A stretch of 64,000 bases of DNA, taken from Mycolicibacterium phlei (GTDB taxonomy: Bacteria > Actinomycetota > Actinomycetes > Mycobacteriales > Mycobacteriaceae). Position numbers and translations under genes: made by a program. Shown piece by piece: positions 44,642 through 53,548 of this stretch (its first letter is position 1; each line of letters begins with the position of its first letter). Under the pieces are notes generated by a model. It searched no databases. It was not told where the DNA came from and saw nothing but the letters and a program-made list of their open reading frames with translations. Location of the stretch: contig NZ_CP014475.1 of the NCBI RefSeq assembly GCF_001583415.1, positions 372,001 to 436,000 on the forward strand, written 5' to 3'.

Positions 44642-45942
44642 GCGGTTCTCCTCGCCCTCGATCGGGGGCCAGCATACGGACCGGTCAGCGCGGCCAGGTG
44701 CACGACGATGCCGACCACGGGCCCGCACAGCAACGCGATCACCGTGCGCGTCGACAGCTCCACCGGCAACAACAGCAGCAGCGTCGACACCACGGTCGCC
44801 GCGATCCAGCCCAGCGCGTACGCCCGGTGCAGCGCGGCGGCCACCGCCGCCGCCCCGGTCAGCGTCAGCAGTGCCATCACGGTCCCGGCGCCGGTCAGCC
44901 AGGCCAGCAAATCCCCGTCAGCGTTGTACTCCGCCCCGAACGCCACCCGCAACAGCCACGGCCCGATCGCCCACGCCGCTGCCACCCCGACCGCGCCCAC
45001 CGCCGTCACCACCGCCATCGGCAGCGCCAGCGCCCGGATCCGGTGCGCGCGCTGATCCACGAAGTGGGCGATCAGGTTGCCCTGCATCGCGGTCAGCGGC
45101 ACCAGCAGCGGTGCGCGGGTCAGCGTGACCGCCAGGATGATCACCCCGCCCTGTGCGCCCAGCTCCCCCGCGGTGGCCTGCAGCAGTACCGGGAAACCCA
45201 TCACCAGGATGGCGCTGGCCCCGGCCGCGGCGATCGAGTGCGACGCCCCGCGCAGGAACGTGCGCGCCTCGACCGGGGTGACGATCGTCGCGGCGTGCCG
45301 CGCGGCGGGGGAGACGACGACCATGATCAGCCAGGCCACGGCCCCGACCACCGTGGCCCACAGGTAGCCCGCCAGGCCCCAGCCGATCACGAACGCCGTG
45401 GCGGCCACCGCCACCCGCATCGCCGCGTCGGTCACCATCAGCGACCCGTACGCCGTCCACCGGTCCAGCCCGGCCAGCACCCCCAGCAGCGCCGAATGCA
45501 GACAGAACCCGGCCAGCCCGGCAGCCAGCAGCAGCACCGACAGCCACCGCGCCTCCACGAAGACCCGCCCCGACCACAGCGGGGCCGTCACCGCGATCGC
45601 CGCGGCCGCCGCCAACCCGACCAGCGCCGCCACCTGAAGTGGACGGGTGCGCGGACCCCCGTCGGCCGGACGGCGGTACGCCATCGAGCGCACCTCGCGG
45701 GTGGACTCCTGCAGCAGCCCGAACGCCGCCCCGGTCACCAACCCGAACGCCCCCCAGAACACCGCGAACACCGAGAAGCCGGCCGGTTCGAGATCCCGTG
45801 CCGCCAGATACATCACCGCGTACCCGCACAGCGCCGACAACGCCGTGGCCACGCCCACCCGCGCGACACTGCCCCGCGCGACCGGCCCGGCCAGTGGCGT
45901 CGCGCCGGCGCCGACGGGGTCCAACGGCGTCGCGTCGGTCAC
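44638..45942 (-). CDS. flippase-like integral membrane protein (Rv3630-like)
   Basis: 434 residues from GTG 45942, taken because it overlaps the peptidase stop as GTGA and relatives have about 431 residues. Twelve hydrophobic segments in two similar halves, with few charges; this matches the MOP/Wzx polysaccharide flippase group in length and topology. FSVFAVFWGAFGLVTGAAFGLLQESTREVRS near residues 55-85 is typical of Wzx-like first helices. The likely role is moving a lipid-linked precursor across the membrane, inferred from fold and neighbours. Confidence 0.7.
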   Translation of the reverse strand: MTDATPLDPVGAGATPLAGPVARGSVARVGVATALSALCGYAVMYLAARDLEPAGFSVFAVFWGAFGLVTGAAFGLLQESTREVRSMAYRRPADGGPRTRPLQVAALVGLAAAAAIAVTAPLWSGRVFVEARWLSVLLLAAGLAGFCLHSALLGVLAGLDRWTAYGSLMVTDAAMRVAVAATAFVIGWGLAGYLWATVVGAVAWLIMVVVSPAARHAATIVTPVEARTFLRGASHSIAAAGASAILVMGFPVLLQATAGELGAQGGVIILAVTLTRAPLLVPLTAMQGNLIAHFVDQRAHRIRALALPMAVVTAVGAVGVAAAWAIGPWLLRVAFGAEYNADGDLLAWLTGAGTVMALLTLTGAAAVAAALHRAYALGWIAATVVSTLLLLLPVELSTRTVIALLCGPVVGIVVHLAALTGPYAGPRSRARRTA

Positions 45943-47270
45943 GACGGGTCCAGCGGTGGCAGCGCGGTCGAATACAGCCACGCCTCCCACAGCGGCCGCA
46001 GCGACTCGTCGGAGTAGTGGGACGCCAGCCCGGTGAAGTCGTCGGTCACCACCGTGGCGTGTCGGTAGCGGTCGGTCCAATTACGCAGCAGCGCAAAGAA
46101 GCTCTCGTCGCCGATCTTTCGGCGCAGCACATGCAGGGTGAGCGCACCGCGCTTGTACACCCGGTCGTCGAACATGTCGGCGGGCCCCGGATCGGCGAGC
46201 ACCAGATCCTGCGGCGCCTGCGCCAACCGCTGGTGGTAGTGCCGCGCCCACTGGTCGGCGCTGCGCCCGCCGGAGTTCTCCGACCACAACCACTCGGCGT
46301 AGCAGGCGAAACCCTCGTGCAGCCAGATGTGCCGCCACCGCTGCGCGGTCACCGAGTTGCCGAACCACTGGTGCGCCAGTTCGTGGGCGATCAACCGCTC
46401 GCAGCTGCGCTCCCCGTCGCAGTGGTTGGCGCCGAAGATCGAGATCCCTTGTGCCTCAAGGGGGATCTCCAGGTCGTCGTCGGTGACGACGACGGTGTAG
46501 CCGCTGGCGATCGGGTACTCGCCGAACAGTTTGACGAACAGCTTCATCATCAGCGGCTGGCGGGCGAAGTCGTATTCGAACTTCTCCCGCAGCCGGTCCG
46601 GCAGCACCGCGTGCATCGGCACACCGTTCTTGCTCATCCGGTGCCTGCCGTACATCCCGATCTGCAGCGTCACCAGATACGTCGACGTCGGTTCGGGCAG
46701 CTCGTAGACCCACGTCGTCATCCCGGCCCGCGCCCGCCGGGACACCAACTCACCGTTGGCCACCACCCGGTACGGGCTCTCCGCGGTGACCTGGATGCGG
46801 TAGCTCGCCTTGGCGGCGGGGTGGTCGTCGCACGGGAACCACGACATCGCCCCGTTGGGCTGGCCCGCGACCAGCACTCCCTCGGTGAGCTCCTCAAACC
46901 CGACGTCACCCCACAGCGACCGGATCGGCCGCGGGGTGCCGCCGTAGCGCACCACGATGGTCATCGCGGCACCGGCGGGCAGCGTGTCGCGCAGCGTGAT
47001 GTGCAGTTTGTCTCCGGCGGTGCGGAACTGGTGCGGGCGCGCCCCGTTGACGGTCACCTTGGACACCGACAACGCGTCGGACAGATCCAGGGTGAAGCTG
47101 CGCAGCGCCGCCAGCGTCACCGCGGTGATGGTCGCGGTGCCGGTCAGCCGGTTGATCGTGACTTTGTACTGCAGCTCGAGCTCGTAGCGCGACACCCGGT
47201 ACCCAAAATTGCCGACGGCGGGCAGGTAGGGGTCGATGACCGGAGCGGACTTCTTCTTCACCTTGGTCAC
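45939..47270 (-). CDS. M1-family zinc metallopeptidase (aminopeptidase N-like)
   Basis: 443 residues from GTG 47270. The zinc site is HELAH (296-300) with QWFGN following and the third ligand Glu319 in WLHEGFACY. The exopeptidase GxMEN motif is replaced by PLEAQG (about 270-275), as in some short M1 subgroups. An N-terminal beta saddle domain is present, but the long C-terminal helical domain of PepN is absent, so the protein is half the usual size. No signal peptide is visible; the start is KVKKKSAP. It is the second gene in the NRPS operon and could trim or hydrolyse the NRPS product, which is inference. Confidence 0.85.
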   Translation of the reverse strand: MTKVKKKSAPVIDPYLPAVGNFGYRVSRYELELQYKVTINRLTGTATITAVTLAALRSFTLDLSDALSVSKVTVNGARPHQFRTAGDKLHITLRDTLPAGAAMTIVVRYGGTPRPIRSLWGDVGFEELTEGVLVAGQPNGAMSWFPCDDHPAAKASYRIQVTAESPYRVVANGELVSRRARAGMTTWVYELPEPTSTYLVTLQIGMYGRHRMSKNGVPMHAVLPDRLREKFEYDFARQPLMMKLFVKLFGEYPIASGYTVVVTDDDLEIPLEAQGISIFGANHCDGERSCERLIAHELAHQWFGNSVTAQRWRHIWLHEGFACYAEWLWSENSGGRSADQWARHYHQRLAQAPQDLVLADPGPADMFDDRVYKRGALTLHVLRRKIGDESFFALLRNWTDRYRHATVVTDDFTGLASHYSDESLRPLWEAWLYSTALPPLDPS

Positions 47271-50200
47271 GCGGCGGGTTCTTCGGTCGACGGGGCCTGG
47301 TCACGGCGCCGCTTGCGGCGCGGGGTGGGCCACGGTGCGATCGGGTTGCCCTGCCAGCGCGTCGACGGCGGCACCTCGTCGCCGCGCATCACCAGCGACG
47401 CCGGGCCGACGGTGGCGGCCGCCCCGATCCGCGCCGCCGGCAGCGCCACACAGTGCGGACCCAGTGTCGCGCCGTCCTCCAGCACGACGGTGTCCATCCG
47501 CATGATGCGGTCGTGGAACAGGTGCGTCTGCACCACGCAGCCCCGGTTGACGGTCGCGCCCCTGCCGAGGGTCACCAGGTCGGCCTCGGGCAGCCAGTAC
47601 GTCTCGCACCACACGCCGCGGCCGATGCGGGCGCCCAGCCCGCGCAGCCACAGGTTCATCACCGGCGTCCCGGTGGCGGCGCGGGCGAACCACGGTGCGG
47701 CGACGGTCTCGACGAAGGTGTCCGACACCTCGTTGCGCCACACGAACGACGACCACAGCGGATGCTCGCCGGGCCGGATCCGGCCCACCACAACCCATTT
47801 CGCGATCACCGCGACCAGTCCCGCGGCGGCGCCCGCGGCCAGCAGCACCAGACCGCCCGCGGCCGCCGCCCACCCCCATCCGGTCTCGACGGCCAGCCAC
47901 TGCAGGGTCAGCAGCACCGCCACCCCGATCGCGAACGTCACGATCAGCGGGGTGATCCGGCACGTCTCGACCAGCCCGCGCAGCAGCTTCAGCCGGCCCG
48001 ACGGATGGAAGGTGCGCAGCGCGTCGGCCGCGGTCGGCTTGCGGCGCAACCGGACCGGCGGGCTGCCCAGCCACGACGAGCCGCGCTTGGCCTTGTGCGG
48101 CGCCGCCGACAGCACCGCGACCAGCCCGTCGTCGGGCACCCGGCGGCCCGGCTGGGTGATCCCGGAGTTGCCGAGGAACGCCCGCTTGCCGATGGTGGCC
48201 TTCGCGACGTGGATCCAGCCGCCGCCGAGCTCGTAGGAGGCGACCATGGTGTCGTCGGCCAGAAACGCGCCGTCCTCCACCACGGTGAACTTCGGGGTCA
48301 GCAGCGCGGTCGAGATCTCGGTTCCCCGGCCCACTTTCGCGCCGAGCGCGCGCAGCCACCACGGGGTCAGCAGGCTCGCGTAGATCGGGAACAGGTAGGT
48401 GCGGGCGGCGTCCATCAGCCGCTCGGTGGCCCAGATCTGCCAGCCGATGCGGCTGCGCACCGGGTGGTAACCCTCGCGCAGGCCCAGCGACAGCGCCCGC
48501 ACCCCGAGCACCGTCAGCGCCGCGTAGGTGAGCACCGCGACCACCGTCGCCGCCGGTGTCCACAACGTGGCCGGACCGATCGCGTCGACGACTGAGGTGG
48601 TGTCGCGCACGCCGTAACCGATCACCGCCAGGCCCGCGGCCAGCGCCACCAGCGGCAGCCCGCCCAGCAGCAGGCTCGACACCCCGTACACCGCGACCCA
48701 CAGCGGTGCCCGCGGCGGCCGGTGGTCGGGCCACGGGTGGCGCGCCTTGCCGGACTTCGCCGCCGGCGAGCCCTTCCAGTACTGGCGGTTCTTCACCTTG
48801 CCCACGACCGCGGAACCCGGTGCGACGTCGGCGTTCTTGCCGACCACCGCACCCGGCAGCAGCGTGGTGCGCGCCCCGATGGTGGAGTCGTTGCCGATGG
48901 TGATGGGGCCGACGTGGAACCGGTCGCCGTCGACCCAGTGCCCGCACAGGTCGACCTCGGGTTCCACCGAGCTGCGGTGCCCGAGCGTGAGCATCCCGGT
49001 CACCGGCGGCGCCGAGTGCAGGTCCACCCCCTTGCCGACCTTGTTGCCCAGCGCTCGGGCGTAGTACACCAACCACGGTGCGCCTGCGAGGTTTTCGGCG
49101 CCGCTGGCCTCGGCCAGCCGTTCGGCCAGCCACACCCGCAGGTGCACCGGACCGCCGCGCGCGTAGGTGCCTGGGCGCAGCCCGCCCAGCAGCATCCGGG
49201 CGCACAGCGCGGCGATCCCCATCCGGCCCAGCGGGGTCACGAACAGCACGAAGCCGACGGCCACCAGCCACCAGCTGACCGGTCGGGTCCACGGGATGAC
49301 CGGTGCGGCAAGGTTGTTCAGCAGAGCAAGCCACACCACCCACTGCATCGCCGACAGCGTCGCCAGCGGCACCAACAGCGCGATTTGGGCGGCCTGCGTC
49401 AGCGCCGACGTGGGTTTGACCTCGCGGGTCGCCACCACCGGCGGCGGGTCGAGCTCGTCGAGGAATCCGGCCAGTGAGCCCAGGCGAGGATGGTCGTAGA
49501 GGTCGCCGACGGTCACTTGCGGATAGCGTTTGCGCAGCGCGGCGACCAGTTGCGCCGCCGACAGCGAACCGCCGCCGAGGGCGAAGAAATCGGCCTCGGG
49601 ACCGTCCACCGGGGCGCCGAGCACATCGCGCCACAACCCGGCGAGCCAGCCCATCGTGCCCGGCATGTCGACCGGGTCGTCGCCGGCACCGTCGACCGGC
49701 CACGGCAGCGCGTCGCGGTCGACCTTGCCCGACGTGCGGGTGGGCAGCTCGTCGACCAGCACCAGGCGCGGCACCAGCGCCGCGGGCAACGTCTCGGCCA
49801 GGGCCTCGCGGGCCTTGGCGAGGTCGAAGGACGGGTCGGCGCTGGCGATGTAGCCGACCAGCAGCGGGGTGCCGCCGGCGGTCCGGCGCACCGCGGCCGC
49901 GCCGCCGCTGACGCCGGGCAGGTTGACCAGCGCGGTGTCCACCTCGCCGAGCTCGATGCGCCGCCCGCCGACCTTCACCTGGTCGTCGGCGCGGCCGACG
50001 AAGTACAGGCCGTCGCGTTCCAGCCGCACCAGGTCGCCGCTGCGGTAGGCCCGCGACCAGCCCAGCGTCGGCATCGGCGCGTACTTCTCGGCGTCCTTGT
50101 CGGGGTCGAGGTAGCGGGCCAGGCCGACACCGCCGATGACCAGCTCACCGACCTCGCCGTAGTCGACCGGCACGCCCGCGCTGTCGACGACCGCCAGATC

Positions 50201-51199
50201 CCAGCCGGGCAGCGGCAGCCCGATGCTGACCGGGCCGCGGCCGTCGAGCCGCGCTGCGCACGACACCACCGTCGCCTCGGTCGGTCCGTAGGTGTTCCAC
50301 ACCTCGCGGCCGTCGACGGCCAGCCGTTCGGCCAGCTCCGGGGGACAGGCCTCGCCGCCGAAGATCAGCAGCCGCACCGCCTCCAGCGCCTCGGCCGGCC
50401 AGAGTGCCGCCAGCGTCGGCACCGTCGAGACCACCGTGATGTCGCGGGAGACCAGCCACGGGCCCAGGTCCATCCCGCTGCGCACCAGCGACCGCGGCGC
50501 CGGCACCAGGCACGCGCCGTGCCGCCAGGCCAGCCACATCTCCTCGCACGAGGCGTCGAAGCCCACCGACAACCCGGCCAGCACCCGGTCACCCGGGCCA
50601 AGAGGGTTGTCCTGCAGGAACATTCGTGCCTCGGCGTCGACGAACGCGGCCGCGCTGCGGTGGGTGACCGCGACACCCTTCGGGGTGCCGGTGGAGCCGG
50701 AGGTGAAGATGATCCACGCGTCGTCGCGGCCGATCGGCGCCGAGGCGCGCCAGCCGCGGGAGGAACCCGGGCCGCGGATCATCCCGGCCTCGGTGATGAT
50801 CGCGACGACGCCGGCCTCGGTGAACACCAGGTCGGCGCGCTCCTGCGGGTCGTCGGCGTCGACGGGCACGTAGGCGGCGCCGGTGGCCAGGGTGGCCAGG
50901 ATCGCGACGTAGAGCGCGTAGCTGCCCGACGGCATCCGGATGCCGATGCGGTCACCGCGGCCGATACCGCGGGCGGCCAGCCAGGCCACGCTGTCCTCGA
51001 TGTCGGTGATCAACTCGGCGTAGGTGAGCGCGACGGTGCCGTCGTCGATCGCGGGCGCGTCGGGGTACCGGCGGGCGGTCTCGTAGAGGATGTCGATCAG
51101 GGTGCGGGGCGGTGGCGCCTGCCCGGACAGCTGGTACTGCGGTGGAAGCTCCGGCGCGGAGCCCTGCTGCTCCGGATAAGCGCGAAACTGCCCAGTCAC
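47267..51199 (-). CDS. Pls/PosA-family membrane NRPS (A-PCP-TM-hexapeptide repeats)
   Basis: 1310 residues. An adenylation domain (about 30-500) has FTSGSTGTPKGV (165-176), FDASCEEMW, NTYGPTEAT and Lys492; the specificity residues read D215 A216 E219 S258 L278 F280 T303 V311 K492, which points to a basic amino acid. A carrier domain follows with LGGGS (Ser545). Then come about six transmembrane helices alternating with three left-handed beta-helix (hexapeptide-repeat, acyltransferase-like) segments near 735-800, 985-1060 and 1195-1290. There is no condensation or thioesterase domain. This is the architecture of Streptomyces poly-epsilon-lysine synthetase. A TAACTT -10 lies seven bases before the GTG, so the message may be leaderless. 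Confidence 0.85.
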   Translation of the reverse strand: MTGQFRAYPEQQGSAPELPPQYQLSGQAPPPRTLIDILYETARRYPDAPAIDDGTVALTYAELITDIEDSVAWLAARGIGRGDRIGIRMPSGSYALYVAILATLATGAAYVPVDADDPQERADLVFTEAGVVAIITEAGMIRGPGSSRGWRASAPIGRDDAWIIFTSGSTGTPKGVAVTHRSAAAFVDAEARMFLQDNPLGPGDRVLAGLSVGFDASCEEMWLAWRHGACLVPAPRSLVRSGMDLGPWLVSRDITVVSTVPTLAALWPAEALEAVRLLIFGGEACPPELAERLAVDGREVWNTYGPTEATVVSCAARLDGRGPVSIGLPLPGWDLAVVDSAGVPVDYGEVGELVIGGVGLARYLDPDKDAEKYAPMPTLGWSRAYRSGDLVRLERDGLYFVGRADDQVKVGGRRIELGEVDTALVNLPGVSGGAAAVRRTAGGTPLLVGYIASADPSFDLAKAREALAETLPAALVPRLVLVDELPTRTSGKVDRDALPWPVDGAGDDPVDMPGTMGWLAGLWRDVLGAPVDGPEADFFALGGGSLSAAQLVAALRKRYPQVTVGDLYDHPRLGSLAGFLDELDPPPVVATREVKPTSALTQAAQIALLVPLATLSAMQWVVWLALLNNLAAPVIPWTRPVSWWLVAVGFVLFVTPLGRMGIAALCARMLLGGLRPGTYARGGPVHLRVWLAERLAEASGAENLAGAPWLVYYARALGNKVGKGVDLHSAPPVTGMLTLGHRSSVEPEVDLCGHWVDGDRFHVGPITIGNDSTIGARTTLLPGAVVGKNADVAPGSAVVGKVKNRQYWKGSPAAKSGKARHPWPDHRPPRAPLWVAVYGVSSLLLGGLPLVALAAGLAVIGYGVRDTTSVVDAIGPATLWTPAATVVAVLTYAALTVLGVRALSLGLREGYHPVRSRIGWQIWATERLMDAARTYLFPIYASLLTPWWLRALGAKVGRGTEISTALLTPKFTVVEDGAFLADDTMVASYELGGGWIHVAKATIGKRAFLGNSGITQPGRRVPDDGLVAVLSAAPHKAKRGSSWLGSPPVRLRRKPTAADALRTFHPSGRLKLLRGLVETCRITPLIVTFAIGVAVLLTLQWLAVETGWGWAAAAGGLVLLAAGAAAGLVAVIAKWVVVGRIRPGEHPLWSSFVWRNEVSDTFVETVAAPWFARAATGTPVMNLWLRGLGARIGRGVWCETYWLPEADLVTLGRGATVNRGCVVQTHLFHDRIMRMDTVVLEDGATLGPHCVALPAARIGAAATVGPASLVMRGDEVPPSTRWQGNPIAPWPTPRRKRRRDQAPSTEEPAA

Positions 51200-51206
51200 G
51201 GCTACA

Positions 51207-51212
51207 AAGTTA
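51207..51212 (-). promoter_or_regulatory. -10 element for a leaderless NRPS transcript
   Basis: TAACTT on the minus strand ends seven bases before the GTG at 51199, so transcription would begin at or next to the start codon. There is no ribosome binding site in between, which agrees with leaderless translation. Confidence 0.4.
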
Positions 51213-51311
51213 CTCAGCCGGGGCCACCGTGGCCGGTCCGCCGCACCGCCGGCGTGCAGCAGGTTTGAGTCGTCCGGTTTCGGTCATCCGGAGATACCTG
51301 GCAGAATCGCT

Positions 51312-51434
51312 CGGCGGAGGGGAGTATTCCTTCGCCGCGGCGTCGTCATCACGTCGACCGTCATCGGACGACCGGTGCTGCGGGCCGACACGGCGTTCGG
51401 TGGAAGAGACCTCCGGCGTTTTGACGACCGGAGG
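51312..51434 (+). promoter_or_regulatory. yybP-ykoY (Mn2+) riboswitch candidate with anti-SD helix
   Basis: The leader of the TerC-type gene has the conserved elements of this aptamer in order: P1 5' strand CGGAGG (51315-51320), GGAGTA (51321-51326), GTCGTCA (51342-51348), GAGACC (51406-51411) and the P1 3' strand CCTCCG (51410-51415). The same 3' strand, extended to CCTCCGG (51410-51416), is also fully complementary to CCGGAGG (51428-51434), which contains the ribosome binding site for GTG 51441. Metal binding that holds P1 would free the ribosome binding site, an ON switch. Recognised by eye; no covariance search was run. Confidence 0.72.
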
Positions 51435-51440
51435 AAATCT

Positions 51441-52454
51441 GTGAACGTATCCACCCTGGAATGGGCGATCACGCTCAGCGTGACGATCCTCGTGCTGCTG
51501 TTCGACGTCATCGTCATCGGGCGGCGCCCGCACGAACCGACGCGGCGCGAGACCGGCACCTACCTGACGATCTACATCACCCTGGCCATCGCCTTCGGGG
51601 TGTGGGTGTGGTTCTTCCACGGCAGCCAGTTCGGGCTGGAGTTCTTCGCCGGCTGGCTCACCGAGTACAGCCTGTCCGTGGACAACCTGTTCATCTTCCT
51701 GATCATCATGGCCAGCTTCAACGTGCCGAGGAAGTACCAGCAGGAGGCGCTGCTGGTCGGCATCATCCTGGCCCTGATCTTCCGTGGCATCTTCATCGCG
51801 CTGGGCGCGGTGGCGATCAACCAGTTCTCCTGGATCTTCTACGTCTTCGGCGCGTTCCTCGTCTACACCGCGGTCAACCTGATCCGCGACACCGACCACG
51901 ACGACGACGGCGACAACTTCGTGGTGCGGTTCGCCCGCAGGCGGCTGAGCATGACCGACCGGTGGGACAAGGGCCTGAAGCTGTGGATCAAGGAGGACGG
52001 CAAGCGTCTGATGACGCCGATGTTCCTGGTGATCGTCGCGCTGGGCACCACCGACCTGCTGTTCGCTCTCGACTCGATCCCGGCGATCTACGGCCTCACC
52101 CGGGAGCCGTACCTGGTGTTCACCGCCAACGTCTTCGCGCTGATGGGGCTGCGGCAGCTGTACTTCCTGCTCGGCGACCTGCTCAAGCGGCTGGTGTACC
52201 TGTCGCAGGGCCTGGCCATCATCCTGGCGTTCATCGGTGTGAAGCTGATCCTGCACGCGCTGCACGAGAACGAGCTGCCGTTCATCAACGGCGGCGAGCA
52301 TGTGCCGGTGCCCGAGGTCCCGACGCTGCTCAGCCTCGGTGTGATTGTCGTCACCCTGCTGATCACCACGGCGGCCAGCTTGTACAAGACCAGGGTGCAT
52401 GACGTGCGCAAAGCCGACTCCGAGGATTCGACGGGGACGTTGGATTCGCACTGA
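51441..52454 (+). CDS. TerC/Alx-family membrane protein, probable metal (Mn2+) transporter
   Basis: 337 residues from GTG 51441 with GGAGGAAAT three bases upstream. About nine hydrophobic helices; the family marks are LTEYSLSVDNLFIFLIIMASFNVP (about 62-85) and GTTDLLFALDSIPAIYGLT, each with an intramembrane Asp-Asn or Asp-Ser pair. E. coli Alx and other TerC proteins export manganese or protect metalloproteins during secretion. It corresponds to Rv3629c. Control by a Mn2+ riboswitch would agree with this function. It is divergent from the NRPS operon. Confidence 0.88.
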   Translation: MNVSTLEWAITLSVTILVLLFDVIVIGRRPHEPTRRETGTYLTIYITLAIAFGVWVWFFHGSQFGLEFFAGWLTEYSLSVDNLFIFLIIMASFNVPRKYQQEALLVGIILALIFRGIFIALGAVAINQFSWIFYVFGAFLVYTAVNLIRDTDHDDDGDNFVVRFARRRLSMTDRWDKGLKLWIKEDGKRLMTPMFLVIVALGTTDLLFALDSIPAIYGLTREPYLVFTANVFALMGLRQLYFLLGDLLKRLVYLSQGLAIILAFIGVKLILHALHENELPFINGGEHVPVPEVPTLLSLGVIVVTLLITTAASLYKTRVHDVRKADSEDSTGTLDSH

Positions 52455-52490
52455 TCGCAATAATCGACACCCGTCAACGCGGGGTCTAGC

Positions 52491-52904
52491 GTGCTGGTTG
52501 TGCGCGTATTCGTGACCGATGCCCCGGGCGGTGCCTGGGATGAACTGACCGACGGTGGTCCGCGACGCCCGGTCCGGGTGTCCGCGGCGGACCTGCAGGA
52601 GGCACGCCGGGTACGCGCGCGGATCCGGTCCCGCGCCGACGTGGCGGTTATCCTCGACGTCACCGTGGCCACCGTGGCCACCGCCGCGGAGTTCCGTTCG
52701 GCGACCGATGCGCTGGAACCGGTCGACGGGGTGCGCTACGCGGGCACCGTGGACGGCCTGGCCGGGTTGATCTCCGACCTCAAGCTCGCCGGTGTGGCCG
52801 ACGGTGTGACCCTGGTGCCCGCCGCGCCGGACCAGGACGTGCACGCGCTCGGCCGCGCCGTGCTCGACAAACTGGCCTCACGCGCCGCCGCCAAGGCCTC
52901 CTAA
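52491..52904 (+). CDS. hypothetical protein resembling an LLM-oxidoreductase C-terminal part
   Basis: 137 residues from GTG 52491 (GTG 52500 also possible). The region VDGVRYAGTVDGLAGLISDLKLAGVADGVTLVPA recalls the end of luciferase-like F420/FMN monooxygenases, where a GTPxxVAxxL helix is followed by ADGFxLxP. The beta-alpha barrel itself is absent, so this would be a stand-alone remnant or a reshaped derivative. It lies 36 bases after the TerC-type gene on the same strand. The resemblance is weak. Confidence 0.55.
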   Translation: MLVVRVFVTDAPGGAWDELTDGGPRRPVRVSAADLQEARRVRARIRSRADVAVILDVTVATVATAAEFRSATDALEPVDGVRYAGTVDGLAGLISDLKLAGVADGVTLVPAAPDQDVHALGRAVLDKLASRAAAKAS

Positions 52905-52947
52905 CCGGCCACTCAACGCCCCGGCACGCCCCCTCAAGTGCGGGTCA

Positions 52948-53472
52948 TCACACCCAGTTGTCGAAACCGCCCTCCGGCCCGAGCATCCGCTCGAGCCGGG
53001 TGCGGTTGATCTTCGCGAGCTCGTTGCGCACGATCTTGCGCTCGGTCTCCAGGTCGTTGTGCAGCCGGTCGGTCATCGTCGCGAGCACCTGTTCGGCGTT
53101 GTAGCCGTTGATGAACATGACGAAGCCGAGCCCGAAGTGGTCGAGGTAGTCCTTTGACGCGGTGGCCAGCCGCTGCATCATCTCGGGCTGGTCGCACCAG
53201 ATCGCGCACTGCTCGGCCGCCGACTTCTCGCTGCCCGGCCGCCTGCCCACATCGGGGTAGGCCTGCAGGATCGTGTCGACCGACTCCTCGCTGAGGTCGA
53301 ACAGCAACTGATCGGCCGCACGGAACAGTGAGTCGTGGTTCGGGAACGGACGCAGTTTGGCCAGATCGGTGGCCAGCAGCACGCTGTAGCAGCACTCGAA
53401 CACCGCGTGCACGGCCTTGCGCAGGGGCATTGCGTTGAACGCTTCCAGGCCGACCCCCTGATGCATCAACAC
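52948..53472 (-). CDS. uraD: OHCU decarboxylase (uric acid degradation)
   Basis: 174 residues from ATG 53472 (ATG 53466 also possible). The all-helical decarboxylase is recognised by GLEAFNAMPLRKAVHAVFECCYS (about 7-29), the HDSLFRAADQLL segment, LSEESVDTILQAYPDVG and a Ser/Glu site PGSEKSAAEQ. It converts 2-oxo-4-hydroxy-4-carboxy-5-ureidoimidazoline to S-allantoin after uricase and HIU hydrolase; those partner genes are not nearby. The conserved catalytic His is not in its usual PHPR form, so activity should be checked. It stands alone between the hypothetical gene and ppa. Confidence 0.75.
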   Translation of the reverse strand: MLMHQGVGLEAFNAMPLRKAVHAVFECCYSVLLATDLAKLRPFPNHDSLFRAADQLLFDLSEESVDTILQAYPDVGRRPGSEKSAAEQCAIWCDQPEMMQRLATASKDYLDHFGLGFVMFINGYNAEQVLATMTDRLHNDLETERKIVRNELAKINRTRLERMLGPEGGFDNWV

Positions 53473-53548
53473 ACCAGGAATGATCGGCGGCCAAGGGCAC
53501 GCCGACGTTACGCGACGTTACAACGAGGAAAAATCCCCGCCGGTACGG

